Below, piece after piece: positions 7,961-17,006 of a DNA stretch of 64,000 nucleotides (positions are counted from its first letter, which is position 1; every line of letters begins with the position of its first letter). The notes under the pieces were generated by a model. That model made no database searches and was not told the DNA's origin. It was given only the letters and a program-made list of their open reading frames with translations. This stretch comes from Mesorhizobium loti (GTDB lineage: Bacteria; Pseudomonadota; Alphaproteobacteria; Rhizobiales; Rhizobiaceae): assembly GCA_014189435.1 (NCBI GenBank), contig CP050293.1, forward strand, positions 5,833,001 through 5,897,000, written 5' to 3'. The position numbers and the translations under genes are program-made.

Positions 7961-8000
7961 GTTTTCAGCCGGCAGGTTTCCCAAACAGGAGCAGAAAGCC

Positions 8001-9092
8001 GTGTTGACGACCACAGACGACCTCCGGGTCAAGGAAATCCGAGAACTGAGCACACCGGACGAGGTGATGCGGGAAATCCCGCGCACCTTGACGGCGACGC
8101 GCACCGTCTGCGCGTCACGCAACGCAACCCATGCCATCTTGAACGGCACCGACGATCGGCTGCTGGTCATCGTCGGCCCGTGTTCGATCCACGATCCGGT
8201 CGCCGCCGTCGACTATGCCAGCCGTCTGGCGGCGCTGCGCGAGAGCCTGTCGGACCGGCTGGAGGTCGTGATGCGGGTCTATTTCGAAAAGCCGCGCACG
8301 ACGGTCGGCTGGAAGGGCCTGATCAACGATCCCGACCTCGATGGCAGCTTCAACATCGACAAGGGGCTGAGGATGGCGCGCAACGTGCTGTCGGCCGTCA
8401 ACAATCTCGGCCTGCCGGCGGCAACCGAATTCCTCGACATGACCACGCCGCAATACATCGCCGACCTCGTCGCCTGGGGCGCGATCGGCGCGCGCACGAC
8501 GGAGAGCCAGATCCACCGCGAGCTGGCGTCGGGTCTCTCCTGCCCGGTCGGCTTCAAGAACGGCACCGACGGCAATCTGCGGATCGCCGCCGAGGCGGTG
8601 AAATCCGCCGCCCAGCCGCATCATTTCATGGCGGTGACCAAGGGCGGGCGCAGCGGCATCGCGACGACGACAGGCAATGAGGACTGCCACGTCATCCTGC
8701 GCGGCGGCGTTCAACCCAACTATGACGCCGCGAGCGTCGAAGCCGCCTCTGTGGAACTCGCCCGCATCGGCGTTGCGCCCAGGCTGATGATCGATGTCAG
8801 CCACGCCAACTCAGCCAAGAAGCCCGAGAATCAGCCCAAGGTGGCGGCCGATGTCGCCGGGCAGGTCGCGGCGGGCGACGAGCGCATCATCGGCGTCATG
8901 ATCGAGAGCAACCTCGTCGCCGGCCGGCAGGATGTGGTGCCAGGCAAGCCGCTCGTCTATGGTCAGAGCATCACCGATGGCTGCATCGACTGGGCAACCA
9001 CCGAGACCGTTCTGCACGGCCTGGCCGGGGCCGTCGAGTGGCGCCGCTCGGTGCGTCGCGCGATGATCGACAGCCGGCAGGGAGCCGCTTGA
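8001..9092 (+). CDS. aroG: 3-deoxy-7-phosphoheptulonate (DAHP) synthase, class I
   Basis: A 363-residue enzyme condensing phosphoenolpyruvate and erythrose 4-phosphate, the entry step of the shikimate pathway. Family motifs are VGPCSIHDP, MRVYFEKPRTTVGWKGLINDP and GARTTESQIHRELASGLS, as in the AroF/G/H type with metal-binding His/Glu/Asp residues late in the barrel. The GTG at 8001 is chosen because AGGAG lies nine bases upstream; the longer ORF from 7959 would start inside the terminator T-tract. It is monocistronic by context and preceded by an aromatic-leader attenuator. Confidence 0.92.
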   Translation: MLTTTDDLRVKEIRELSTPDEVMREIPRTLTATRTVCASRNATHAILNGTDDRLLVIVGPCSIHDPVAAVDYASRLAALRESLSDRLEVVMRVYFEKPRTTVGWKGLINDPDLDGSFNIDKGLRMARNVLSAVNNLGLPAATEFLDMTTPQYIADLVAWGAIGARTTESQIHRELASGLSCPVGFKNGTDGNLRIAAEAVKSAAQPHHFMAVTKGGRSGIATTTGNEDCHVILRGGVQPNYDAASVEAASVELARIGVAPRLMIDVSHANSAKKPENQPKVAADVAGQVAAGDERIIGVMIESNLVAGRQDVVPGKPLVYGQSITDGCIDWATTETVLHGLAGAVEWRRSVRRAMIDSRQGAA

Positions 9093-9117
9093 GGGCAAAT
9101 CGTACATGGCAGCGCCA

Positions 9118-9278
9118 GCCCCCTCTCCGGCCGCTGCGCGGCCACCTCTCCCCCATTTCATGGGGGCGAGGAAACGCTAGCCGCCGATGACGCAGCCTTG
9201 GAAACCCTGGGTTCCTCGCCCCCACAAAGTGGGGGAGAGGTGGCTCGGCGAAGCCGAGACGGAGAGGGGGAGGGGGAG
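9118..9278. repeat. Palindromic repeat family 2 (CTCTCCGGCCGCT / AGCCGAGACGGAGAG)
   Basis: GC-rich stems include CCCCCATTTCATGGGGGCG and, further on, CCCCCACAAAGTGGGGG. The left end CCCTCTCCGGCCGCTGCG and right end GAAGCCGAGACGGAGAGGG are shared with the partial copy at the right edge of the window (63897). It fills the space between the convergent aroG and LysE-type genes. Confidence 0.7.
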
Positions 9279-9289
9279 GGGAGTGCCAT

Positions 9290-9925
9290 CTACGCCGCCC
9301 TTAACCCTTCCCAAGCTGTAAACACCGAGACGGCAAAGAGCAGCAGCCCGGCTGCCCGACCGGCAATCGCCGTCGCGCGCGGATTTGCCACCAATAGATT
9401 GCGGCTGCGGCCGGCAGTGATCGCGAGCCCGCCATAGATCGCGGCCTGGGTCAGGACGGTCATCAATCCCATGACTGTCGCCTGCATCCAGATCGGACCG
9501 TAGTCCGGCTTCAGAAACTGCGGATAGACGGCAAGCACGAAGAGGTAGGCCTTCGGATTGATCAGGCAAGTCACAAAACCCTGCCGAAACGCCTTCCATG
9601 CCGAGCGGCTGCCGGCCGGCCCGCCATGACCGACGGTGATGGAGCTGCGCATCAGCGTGATGCCGATGAAGGCCATGTAGGCGGCGCCGGCAATCAGCAG
9701 CGGCTTGAACAGGATCGGCACGAAATGCATCAGCAGGCCGACGCCGATCGCGCCGTTCAGCGTGTGCACCATGCCGCCGACCATGATGCCGCCGGTCGCG
9801 GCAAGGCCTCGGTCGCGTCCGCCGGTCAGCGCATTGGCAAGCACGAAGAGCATGTCCATGCCCGGAACAGCGATGATGCCGAACAGCAGGATAAAGAAAA
9901 GCCAGAGGTTTGCCGCGTAGTCCAT
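9290..9925 (-). CDS. LysE/RhtB family amino-acid exporter
   Basis: A 211-residue membrane protein with the family pattern: N-terminal hydrophobic segment, PGMDMLFVLANALTGGRDRGLAATGGIMVGG, and FRQGFVTCLINPKAYLF. The ATG at 9925 is used because it starts the first membrane segment; the longer ORF adds a basic, non-homologous tail. It is divergent from the WYL regulator at 10055, with an inverted repeat between them, so that regulator probably controls it. The exported compound is unknown. Confidence 0.85.
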   Translation of the reverse strand: MDYAANLWLFFILLFGIIAVPGMDMLFVLANALTGGRDRGLAATGGIMVGGMVHTLNGAIGVGLLMHFVPILFKPLLIAGAAYMAFIGITLMRSSITVGHGGPAGSRSAWKAFRQGFVTCLINPKAYLFVLAVYPQFLKPDYGPIWMQATVMGLMTVLTQAAIYGGLAITAGRSRNLLVANPRATAIAGRAAGLLLFAVSVFTAWEGLRAA

Positions 9926-10008
9926 GTCAGTTGCCTGTCGCCTCGCCCGGCCAGGCCGCAGCGGAATATGTTGATTCTCAAGTCGATAGGCGCTCCTATA
10001 GGCCAACC

Positions 10009-10032
10009 CAACTGACGATGGTGTGTCAGTTG
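10009..10032. promoter_or_regulatory. Operator candidate, CAACTGAC-N8-GTCAGTTG
   Basis: Perfect 8-bp inverted repeats spaced by eight bases lie between the divergent LysE-type exporter and the WYL regulator. Position and symmetry fit a binding site for the adjacent regulator. Confidence 0.55.
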
Positions 10033-10054
10033 CGATCGGAAGCCTGAGTGAAAA

Positions 10055-10753
10055 ATGCGCAAGGCGTCACGCCTGTTCGAGATCATCCAGATCGTGCGGC
10101 TGGCGCGGCAGCCGGTGACGGCGGCGACGATTGCCGAGCGGCTGGAAGTGACGGTGCGCTCGATCTATCGCGATATCGCAGCGCTGCAGGCGATGCGCGT
10201 GCCGATCGAAGGCGGGCGCGGCATCGGCTACATCCTGCGCCCCGGCTTCGACCTGCCGCCGCTGATGTTTTCGATCGAGGAGATGGAGGCGATCGTCCTG
10301 TCGCTGGCGTTGCTGGAGCGCACCGGCGACAGCGAGCTCAAGCAGGCGGCCAAGCGCGTCAGCGCCAAGATCGCCGGCGCGGTGCCGCCGCCCTTGCGCC
10401 AGGCGTTCGACGCCAATGCGCTGCATGCATGGGGATTCGCCGCGCCTTCGACCGGTGCGATCGACCTGGCGCTGGTGCGGCGCGCCATCCGCGACGAGGA
10501 GAAGCTCGACCTCTCCTATCGCGACGAAATGGGCCGCGCCTCCGAGCGGCTCGTCCGGCCGATCGCCCTGATCTATTACGCCGAAACCGCCAACATCGTC
10601 GCCTGGTGCGAGCTGCGCCAGGCGATCCGCAATTTCCGCAGCGACCGGATCGAGGATTGCCAGGCGACGGGGTTGCGCTTCAAGGGCGAAGGCGACCGGT
10701 TGCGGCAGGTCTGGGTCAACGGCTGGGAAGCGAACGTCGCTGCCGGTGGTTGA
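10055..10753 (+). CDS. YafY-type transcriptional regulator (HTH + WYL)
   Basis: A 232-residue regulator. Residues about 1-55 form a DeoR-like winged helix (LFEIIQIVRLARQPVTAATIAERLEVTVRSIYRDIAAL). The C-terminal WYL domain spans about 130-225 (AIRDEEKLDLSYRDEMGRASERLVRPIALIYYAETANIVAWCELR). It is divergent from a LysE exporter with a palindromic operator in between, which suggests ligand-responsive control of that exporter. Confidence 0.88.
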   Translation: MRKASRLFEIIQIVRLARQPVTAATIAERLEVTVRSIYRDIAALQAMRVPIEGGRGIGYILRPGFDLPPLMFSIEEMEAIVLSLALLERTGDSELKQAAKRVSAKIAGAVPPPLRQAFDANALHAWGFAAPSTGAIDLALVRRAIRDEEKLDLSYRDEMGRASERLVRPIALIYYAETANIVAWCELRQAIRNFRSDRIEDCQATGLRFKGEGDRLRQVWVNGWEANVAAGG

Positions 10754-10795
10754 GACGGCTCCGCGAAGGGGCCGCCGGTTTGCAACAGGCCTTGG

Positions 10796-11977
10796 TCATG
10801 TCGCCTGGATGCCTTCGGCGGCAAGGCGTTGTCCGCGCAGCAGCGCCAATCCGATTTCGGCCATTGCAAACAAAAGGATCGCAACCAGGAACCCACTGGT
10901 CCCGACATTGACGATCAGCCATCCGCCGAGCATCGGGAAACCGAAGACACCCAGGAAATAGGCGACGACGAACCAAGTCAGCGCGGCATTGCGGTGTTCT
11001 GCTGGAGCATCGTTCACCGCTTGTGTCTGGATGACCGAATAGACCAGGCCGTAGCCAACGCCCAGCAGGATCGCACTGGCGATCTGGACCACCACGCCAT
11101 AGGCGAGACCAAAGGCGACAATGACGCCGGCGATCATGACCGCCAGCAGGATAACCGCAACATGGTCGCCCCTGGCACGGCCAATCACCGGCGCAAGCAA
11201 AAACCGCGACGCGACAACGGTGATTGCATAGACGGCAAAGAAGGTGCTGGCCTGAAGTCCGGTGCCGCGGACCAGCGACGTCTGAAAGGTCAGCAGTCCG
11301 CTGAACACACAGGCGCCAAGCCCGACCATCAGTATGGGGTAGATCGCGCGTGTGCGCAGCAACGCCGGCAGGGCCCGCACCCAGGCGTTGCCTGCTGCCT
11401 TGATCGCTGCCGCGACCGGCCGTACCGCGATGGTTTCGAACACGGCCAAGAGCAATGCGGCCAGCAGGCAAATCAAAGTGACGGCGCCAAAGGCCTGCCC
11501 GGTCGTGAGCCCGACCTCGCTGATCAGCGCGCTCGCCATGATCGGGCTCAGCCCAATCCCGCCCATCTGGAACGCACCATAACGCGTGAACCAGAAACCG
11601 CGATCCTGATCGGCCACGCGCATCGAAAGCGCCATCGGCGCGGCGAGGAAGAAAATGCCCCAGCCAAGGCCGATGAAGAAGCCGGCGACGCCGATCAACG
11701 GCGTCAGCGTCGATAGCGACGCCAGGCCGAGATAGCCACAGGCAACCAGCATCGCACCAAGTCCCGCCATACGGCCGGCGCCGAGGCGCCAGGCAAACCA
11801 GCCGACGAGGGGAACGCCGACAAGCGTGCCCAGCATGGCGCCACCAAGCGTCGTGCCGGTTTCGATCTCGCTGCCGCCGAGCGCTCGAAAATGCTCGGTG
11901 AGCAGGAAGGTGGCGCCGTAACCCATCGATGTGAGCAAGGTGGCAACGAAGAGCAAATAGGCGTGCAATGTGCGCAT
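10796..11977 (-). CDS. MFS transporter
   Basis: A 393-residue major facilitator with about 12 hydrophobic segments, beginning MRTLHAYLLFVATLLTSMGYGATFLL. The ATG at 11977 places the first membrane helix at the N-terminus. A longer in-frame start at 12040 would add 21 polar residues and is less likely. It is divergent from a MocR-type regulator at 12109, a common pairing for exporters. Direction and substrate are unknown. Confidence 0.82.
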   Translation of the reverse strand: MRTLHAYLLFVATLLTSMGYGATFLLTEHFRALGGSEIETGTTLGGAMLGTLVGVPLVGWFAWRLGAGRMAGLGAMLVACGYLGLASLSTLTPLIGVAGFFIGLGWGIFFLAAPMALSMRVADQDRGFWFTRYGAFQMGGIGLSPIMASALISEVGLTTGQAFGAVTLICLLAALLLAVFETIAVRPVAAAIKAAGNAWVRALPALLRTRAIYPILMVGLGACVFSGLLTFQTSLVRGTGLQASTFFAVYAITVVASRFLLAPVIGRARGDHVAVILLAVMIAGVIVAFGLAYGVVVQIASAILLGVGYGLVYSVIQTQAVNDAPAEHRNAALTWFVVAYFLGVFGFPMLGGWLIVNVGTSGFLVAILLFAMAEIGLALLRGQRLAAEGIQAT

Positions 11978-12108
11978 GGGAGCCCGCACCTTTCCTGTCA
12001 AAAGCGTCCTGCATTTCCAAGGACAATGTGGTACACTCATCCTTCAGATTTTGATTGATTTACAGGTCCTCTTGGAGTTGATCCTGGAGACCACTTGAGG
12101 GGAGCGCC

Positions 12109-13608
12109 ATGGTCGAAAAGGCATCGCGCCGGCACGAAGGCGCCACACATCTGGTTGACATCGCCATCGACCGCGCATCGCAGGCGTCGATTGGCCGGCA
12201 GCTCTATTTCGCCCTGCGCGACGCAATTGTCTCCGGCAGAATGCAAGCGGGCGCCCGCCTGCCCTCGACACGGGCGGCAGCCGGGCTTTGGGGCGTATCA
12301 CGCGGTGTCGTGGTCGAAGCCTATGACACGCTGTTGAGCGAGAGCTATGTCGTTGGCCAGCACGGATCCGGCACCTTTGTTTCGGCTGACGTGCCGGGAC
12401 GGTCGGAGCGCGCGCGCCGAACCACTCCCGCACGTGCAGCCGCGAAAAGCGACATCTCGTCGGCAGCGCGCTCGGTCATCGGCAATGCGTTGCTCGATCC
12501 GCAACCCCAGGTCCCTTTCGCCACCGGCCGGGCCGAACCGGACGACAGGACGCGCGCCATTCTCAAGCGCATAGGCCATCGCCATCTTGACGCGCTCTGC
12601 GATCATTACCGGGATCCGCAAGGAGAGGAACGGCTGCGCAGCGAGGTGGTGACGTATCTCGCGGCGGCGCGGGGCGTTCGCTGCGAACCGGACCGCGTCT
12701 TCATCACCTCCGGCTCGCAGCAGGCGATCGATCTTGCCATTCGCACCCTGATCGACAGGGGAGACAATGTTGCGATCGAAGAGCCGGGCTACCCGCCGGC
12801 ACGGCTGGCCTTTACGGCCGGCGGCGCCAGACTCATTCCCATCCCGGTCGATCCGCATGGGATGAATGTGGATGTGCTGGCCGGACGCACGGAAACCGTC
12901 AGGGCCGTCTATGTGACGCCGTCACATCAATATCCAACAGGCACGGTGCTTTCGATGGCGCGCCGCCTGGCCTTGATCGATTGGGCGGCGGCGAAGGGTG
13001 CGTGGATTCTCGAGGACGATTATGACAGCGAGTTTCGCTACGACGATCGCCCGTTGGCCGCGCTGCAAGGTGTCGACGAGCACGACAGGGTCATCTATCT
13101 CGGCACGTTCAGCAAGGCGCTGCTGCCCGGTCTTCGGCTGGGCTATTTGGTGGTCCCGACGGAGCTCGTGCCGGCCATCCGCGCGATGCGCGTGCTGCTC
13201 GACCGCTTCCCTGCCCCATTCCACCAGTTGGTGGTCGCCGACTTCCTGGGCGAGGGGCATTTTTCCAGCCACCTCAGGCGGCTGAGGGAAACATACCGTG
13301 CGTCGCGCGACATGTTGGTGTCGCTGTTGCGCGAACAGTTTATCGATCGGCCGGGAATCGCGATTGAAGTGCCCATGCAAGGCGTCCATCTCCTCACCCG
13401 ATTGCCACTGGGCTTCGATGATGTCTCAATCGCGCAGGCAGCTCGCCGATCCGGTGTCACCGTGCTGCCTATCTCTTCGATGCATCTTGCTCCTGATGTC
13501 AGCCACGGTCTTCTTCTTGGCTTCTCCGCCCTGCATAGCGAGGATGCAGCGCCTGGTGTCAGGCGGTTAGCCCTGGCCGTCCTGCAGGGACATGTCGGGC
13601 ATGGATAG
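12109..13608 (+). CDS. MocR/PdxR-type GntR regulator with aminotransferase domain
   Basis: A 499-residue fusion. A GntR winged helix (about 20-90; GRQLYFALRDAIVSGRMQAGARLPSTRAAA) is followed by a class I aminotransferase-like domain (about 120-490) with a PLP-lysine in GTFSKALLPGLRLGY (Lys336). MocR proteins use PLP-dependent ligand sensing rather than catalysis. It is divergent from the MFS gene, which is its probable target. There is no pdxST nearby, so it is probably not the pyridoxal regulator itself. Confidence 0.88.
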   Translation: MVEKASRRHEGATHLVDIAIDRASQASIGRQLYFALRDAIVSGRMQAGARLPSTRAAAGLWGVSRGVVVEAYDTLLSESYVVGQHGSGTFVSADVPGRSERARRTTPARAAAKSDISSAARSVIGNALLDPQPQVPFATGRAEPDDRTRAILKRIGHRHLDALCDHYRDPQGEERLRSEVVTYLAAARGVRCEPDRVFITSGSQQAIDLAIRTLIDRGDNVAIEEPGYPPARLAFTAGGARLIPIPVDPHGMNVDVLAGRTETVRAVYVTPSHQYPTGTVLSMARRLALIDWAAAKGAWILEDDYDSEFRYDDRPLAALQGVDEHDRVIYLGTFSKALLPGLRLGYLVVPTELVPAIRAMRVLLDRFPAPFHQLVVADFLGEGHFSSHLRRLRETYRASRDMLVSLLREQFIDRPGIAIEVPMQGVHLLTRLPLGFDDVSIAQAARRSGVTVLPISSMHLAPDVSHGLLLGFSALHSEDAAPGVRRLALAVLQGHVGHG

Positions 13609-13634
13609 CGACAACTGCCTTCCGGTTTGATCGC

Positions 13635-14759
13635 CTACCGCACATCCACCCAGCGCTTTTCCTCGAAGGAGCGCGCCATGGCGTGCACGGTGCGCTCGAT
13701 CTCCAGCCCTTCGGCAAACTCGATGAGCCGCGCCGGCTTGCCGGCAAGCCGCGTCAGCAATTCGTGGCATTCGATGATCTTGAGATCGTTGAAGCCGAGG
13801 CCATGGCCCGGCGCCGGCACGAAGAGGTCATAGGGCTTGTGGTGCGGCGCCACCAGGATGGTGCGGTAGCCCTGTTCGGTCGGGCGGTCTGATGTGAGAT
13901 AGAGCTGGATTTCGTTCATCCGCTCCTGGTCGAACAGGATCGACCCTTTCGAGCCGAATATCTGGATGGCGATGCGGCCCTTGCGGCCCCAGGCCGAGCG
14001 GTTGACCAGCAGCGTTCCGGCAATGCCGTTTTCCAGATGCATCAAGACGCTCGCGATATCGTAGGTCTCAACTGCGCGACGGCCGCCGCTGGCCAGCTTG
14101 CGGTCGGCATAGGGTTTGGCCATGTCGCAGATGACGCTGGCGACGCGGCCGAACAGGGCGGACACCAGCGACAGCGGGTGCACGGCGAAATCGTCGAGCG
14201 CGCCATAGCCGGAAGCGGCTTCGTGCTTCCAGAAGAACAACGCCTCCGGGTCGGCCATGAAATCCTCGTCCATCTCGATGCGCAGATGGTTGACCTCGCC
14301 GATGATCTTCTCGTCGAGCAGCGCGCCGATGTGACGGATGGCCGGACTCTGGATGTAGTTGTAGCCGAGCGCCGCGACCTTGCCGGACTTTTTCGCCGCT
14401 GCCGCCATGGCTTCAGCCTCGGCAAAGCTTGGCGCCATCGGCTTCTCGCACCACAGATGCTTGCCGGCTTCCAGAATGGCGATGGCCATTTCCGGGTGGA
14501 ACTGGTTGGGTGTGGTCAGCGAGACGATATCGACGTCAGGGTCGTTGACGACGGCGCGCCAGTCGCCGGACGCCTTGGCGAAGCCGAACTCGCCTGCCTT
14601 GCGTCGGGCAAGCTCCTCATTGACCTCGCCGAGATGGACAAGCCGTGGCTTGGCGACGTCCGGAAAGACAGCGCCGACGGCACTCCATGCGATGGCGTGA
14701 CACTTGCCCATGAAACCCGTGCCGATGAGACCGACGCCGACCATTTTCCGTTTCTCCAC
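13635..14759 (-). CDS. Gfo/Idh/MocA family oxidoreductase, inositol-cluster type
   Basis: A 374-residue NAD(P)-dependent dehydrogenase. It has an N-terminal Rossmann fold (GLIGTGFMGKCHA), the family EKP motif (HLWCEKPMAPS) and a C-terminal substrate domain (GYGALDDFAVHPLSL). It is divergent from iolR by 120 bases and close to iolCDEB. A role on an inositol isomer or methylated inositol is likely, complementing the IolG at 5085. It is longer than IolG and not its duplicate. Confidence 0.82.
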   Translation of the reverse strand: MEKRKMVGVGLIGTGFMGKCHAIAWSAVGAVFPDVAKPRLVHLGEVNEELARRKAGEFGFAKASGDWRAVVNDPDVDIVSLTTPNQFHPEMAIAILEAGKHLWCEKPMAPSFAEAEAMAAAAKKSGKVAALGYNYIQSPAIRHIGALLDEKIIGEVNHLRIEMDEDFMADPEALFFWKHEAASGYGALDDFAVHPLSLVSALFGRVASVICDMAKPYADRKLASGGRRAVETYDIASVLMHLENGIAGTLLVNRSAWGRKGRIAIQIFGSKGSILFDQERMNEIQLYLTSDRPTEQGYRTILVAPHHKPYDLFVPAPGHGLGFNDLKIIECHELLTRLAGKPARLIEFAEGLEIERTVHAMARSFEEKRWVDVR

Positions 14760-14787
14760 TGCCTGAAGTATCAGATGGATGAATTAG

Positions 14788-14808
14788 TCCATTTTCTCTT
14801 GGAATGGA
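14788..14808. promoter_or_regulatory. Inverted repeat between iolR and the Gfo/Idh gene
   Basis: TCCATT (14788-14793) and AATGGA (14803-14808) flank CTTGGAAT-like sequence, with TGGAAT repeated. The spot between divergent genes suggests autoregulation by IolR, but the match to the two clearer iol operators is poor. Confidence 0.35.
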
Positions 14809-14879
14809 ATGTCTGCCTCATTTTTTATGGCGTTCTTGCGCAGGCTGGCTATGATGAGGCACAGAGGGACGCTTCACGC

Positions 14880-15746
14880 ATGAGCTTGGACAGACCGACG
14901 ATGGACGAACGGGTACCTCGCGACTTCGAGACGCTGCGCGCAACGATCCTCGATCGGCGCGAAAGCCTGCCGAAGCGCATTGCCCAGATCGCTGCCTATG
15001 CGCTCGACAATCCCGACGATATCGCCTTCGGCACCGCCGCCAGCATCGCCGCTTCGGCCGGCGTGCAGCCGTCGACCTTGATCCGCTTTGCCCAGCAGCT
15101 TGGCTTCGACGGGTTCACCAGCCTGCAGCAGGTGTTTCGCGAGCGGCTACGCGAGCGAAACTCATCCTATGATGAAAGGCTGCAGGCGCTGCGCGCCAAG
15201 GCCGAGGGCGGCGCCGGGCACCGGGCGATCTTCGACGGCTTCGTCGCCGCCGCCAGCACCTCGCTCAATGATATCTCGCGCACGCTGGACGAAGCGCATC
15301 TGGAAGACGCGATCTCCCTGCTGGCCAAGGCCGAGACCATCTATGTGCTGGCCAAGCGCCGCTCCTATCCGGTGGCGTCCTACATCGCCTACGCGCTGGG
15401 CAAGCTCAAGATCCGCAACCAGCTGATCGAATCGGCGGCCGGCCTGAACGCCGAGATGATCGGTTTCGCCACACCGGCGGATGCCGTCATCGCCATCTCC
15501 TTCTCGCCCTATGCGCCTGCCACCATCGAGGAAGCGCGCAGCATTTCGGAACAGGGCGTGCCGATCGTCGCCATCACCGACAGCTCGTTTTCGCCGCTCG
15601 CCCAGTTCGCCAAGGTCTGGTTCGAGGTTGCCGAGGCGGATTTCGCCGGCTTCCGTTCGCTGTCGGCAACGATGGCGCTGGCCATGGCGCTGACAGTGGG
15701 CGTCGGCGAGAAGCGACGCGATACGGGTCGCAAGCGCAAGATCTAG
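14880..15746 (+). CDS. iolR: RpiR-family repressor of inositol catabolism
   Basis: A 288-residue regulator. The N-terminal RpiR helix-turn-helix is at about 20-90 (LPKRIAQIAAYALDNPDDIAFGTAASIAASAGVQPSTLIRFAQQLGF). The C-terminal SIS sugar-phosphate-binding domain is at about 125-280 (LAKRRSYPVASYIAYAL, AISFSPYAPATIEEA). The start at 14880 is favoured by AGAGGGA about 12 bases upstream; the longer ORF reads back through the divergent gene. In other rhizobia this repressor controls iol genes, and iolC lies 2.1 kb downstream in the same direction. Confidence 0.85.
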   Translation: MSLDRPTMDERVPRDFETLRATILDRRESLPKRIAQIAAYALDNPDDIAFGTAASIAASAGVQPSTLIRFAQQLGFDGFTSLQQVFRERLRERNSSYDERLQALRAKAEGGAGHRAIFDGFVAAASTSLNDISRTLDEAHLEDAISLLAKAETIYVLAKRRSYPVASYIAYALGKLKIRNQLIESAAGLNAEMIGFATPADAVIAISFSPYAPATIEEARSISEQGVPIVAITDSSFSPLAQFAKVWFEVAEADFAGFRSLSATMALAMALTVGVGEKRRDTGRKRKI

Positions 15747-15885
15747 GCTCTGTTGACAAAGTTCTGTCCCGTCTCCCTGCGGACGGTTTGCGGAGACTGC
15801 TGCCGCTGGCCTTTGACCGCTCATGGAGTGGCGAGAGTGCCCGAAATCCCGCTGCTCCGGCGCTGTGTTGATATCTCCGGTGATC
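15746..15885 (+). mobile_element. Insertion-sequence end remnant (IS5-type, first copy)
   Basis: The sequence GGCTCTGTTGACAAAGTT starts on the last base of the iolR stop and is preceded by CTA, making a CTAG-like insertion point. A similar end, GGCCCTGTTGACCAAGT, lies at 17229, also after CTA. The remaining 120 bases hold no recognisable ORF. Only the terminus is convincing. Confidence 0.5.
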
Positions 15886-16509
15886 TCAGGCAAGCCGACC
15901 TTCATTTTGCGGTGAATCGTCGATTGTGCCTTTGTTTTTAGAGGTTTCGTTTTCGATAACCAATCGTCCCCGGAGTTGGTCGATAGCACGTTGAAAAACG
16001 GCCGGATCGTCCATTGCCCGAGAAAGAACAATTGCTCCTTGAATAGCAAGAACGGCCTCTTCCGCGAGGATGCGTGATTGATCAGCGTCACGGCCCTGTC
16101 GAATAAGTGCTGACTGCAATGCGTCCACCCAAGCTACGAAATAACCTCGGATAGCTTGCGAGAAGAGGTCACGCGTATTGGCGACCGCCAAAGCACCGAC
16201 GAGGCACACGCGCCTGCCTGACCTGAAATATTGGTCCGTCGAGTCGAGCATTGCACCGATGGCGCCACTAACATCGCTCTCGTTACGCAACGGGGAATAT
16301 ACGGCATCCTCGAACCATTGGCTGATGTCGCCGAGAACAGCTCGCACCATCTCTTCCTTTCCGTTCGGGAAGAAGTGGTAGAGGCTGCCCTTGCCGAGAC
16401 CGGTAGCCTTGCCGATCAAGGCAAGGCTTGCGCCTTCATAGCCATGTTCGCGGAAAACTTCGGCCAACGGGGCTATGGCGTCGGATCTCTCAGCGACCAT
16501 GCGGGCCAT
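15886..16509 (-). CDS. TetR/AcrR family regulator
   Basis: A 207-residue protein. The N-terminal TetR helix-turn-helix is at about 10-55 (AIAPLAEVFREHGYEGASLALIGKATGLGKGSLYHFFPNGKEEM). A variable ligand domain follows, with VCLVGALAVANTRDLFSQAIRGYFVAW typical of the TetR_C group seen in LmrA/YxaF-like proteins. It lies two bases after the DUF1348 gene, so both are one operon. Two tandem TACCGAT(T/C)GGTA boxes at 17007-17037 are its probable operators. It sits inside the IS-flanked insertion between iolR and iolC. Confidence 0.85.
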   Translation of the reverse strand: MARMVAERSDAIAPLAEVFREHGYEGASLALIGKATGLGKGSLYHFFPNGKEEMVRAVLGDISQWFEDAVYSPLRNESDVSGAIGAMLDSTDQYFRSGRRVCLVGALAVANTRDLFSQAIRGYFVAWVDALQSALIRQGRDADQSRILAEEAVLAIQGAIVLSRAMDDPAVFQRAIDQLRGRLVIENETSKNKGTIDDSPQNEGRLA

Positions 16510-16511
16510 GA

Positions 16512-16976
16512 TTAAAGGCCCAGATCGCTGAGGCTGGCGTGATCATCCGGCCGACGGCCAAGAGGCCAGTTGAACAAACGATCGTTTTCAGCGATCGGCA
16601 TTTCATTGATGCTCGCGTGCCTGTGCATCATCAGACCGTCGTCTGCGAATTCCCAGTTCTCGTTACCATAAGCGCGGTACCAGCGGCCGCCATCGTCGCG
16701 ATATTCATACGCGTAGCGTACCGCGATGCGGTTACCGGTGAAAGCCCAAAGCTCCTTGATGAGGCGGTATTCGTGCTCCTTATTCCACTTACGTGTCAGA
16801 AATGCCTGAGCTTCTTCGCGATTTCTCGCGAATTCAACGCGGTTCCGCCAGCGGGTGTCGAGCGTATAGGCCAGAGCGACTTTGGCCGCGTCTCGAGTGT
16901 TCCAGCCGTCTTCAGCCAACCGAACCTTTTCGATTGCGGTTTCGCGGGTGAAAGGTGGGAGTGGGGGACGTGACAT
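16512..16976 (-). CDS. DUF1348 / nuclear transport factor 2-like protein
   Basis: A 154-residue protein matching the DUF1348 pattern: [53 protein letters not shown] and [21 protein letters not shown]. The fold is SnoaL/NTF2-like and its reaction is unknown. It is the first gene of a two-gene operon with the TetR regulator and sits directly behind the tandem TetR boxes, so it is the regulated target. Confidence 0.85.
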   Translation of the reverse strand: MSRPPLPPFTRETAIEKVRLAEDGWNTRDAAKVALAYTLDTRWRNRVEFARNREEAQAFLTRKWNKEHEYRLIKELWAFTGNRIAVRYAYEYRDDGGRWYRAYGNENWEFADDGLMMHRHASINEMPIAENDRLFNWPLGRRPDDHASLSDLGL

Positions 16977-17006
16977 CTTCAGTTCCTTGTTTAGCCGAGG
17001 TATTTG

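Noticed and set aside
14037..14879. Extension of iolR into a 569-residue protein
   Set aside because: The extra part is the antisense frame of the Gfo/Idh gene and has no RpiR-type sequence before MSLDRP.
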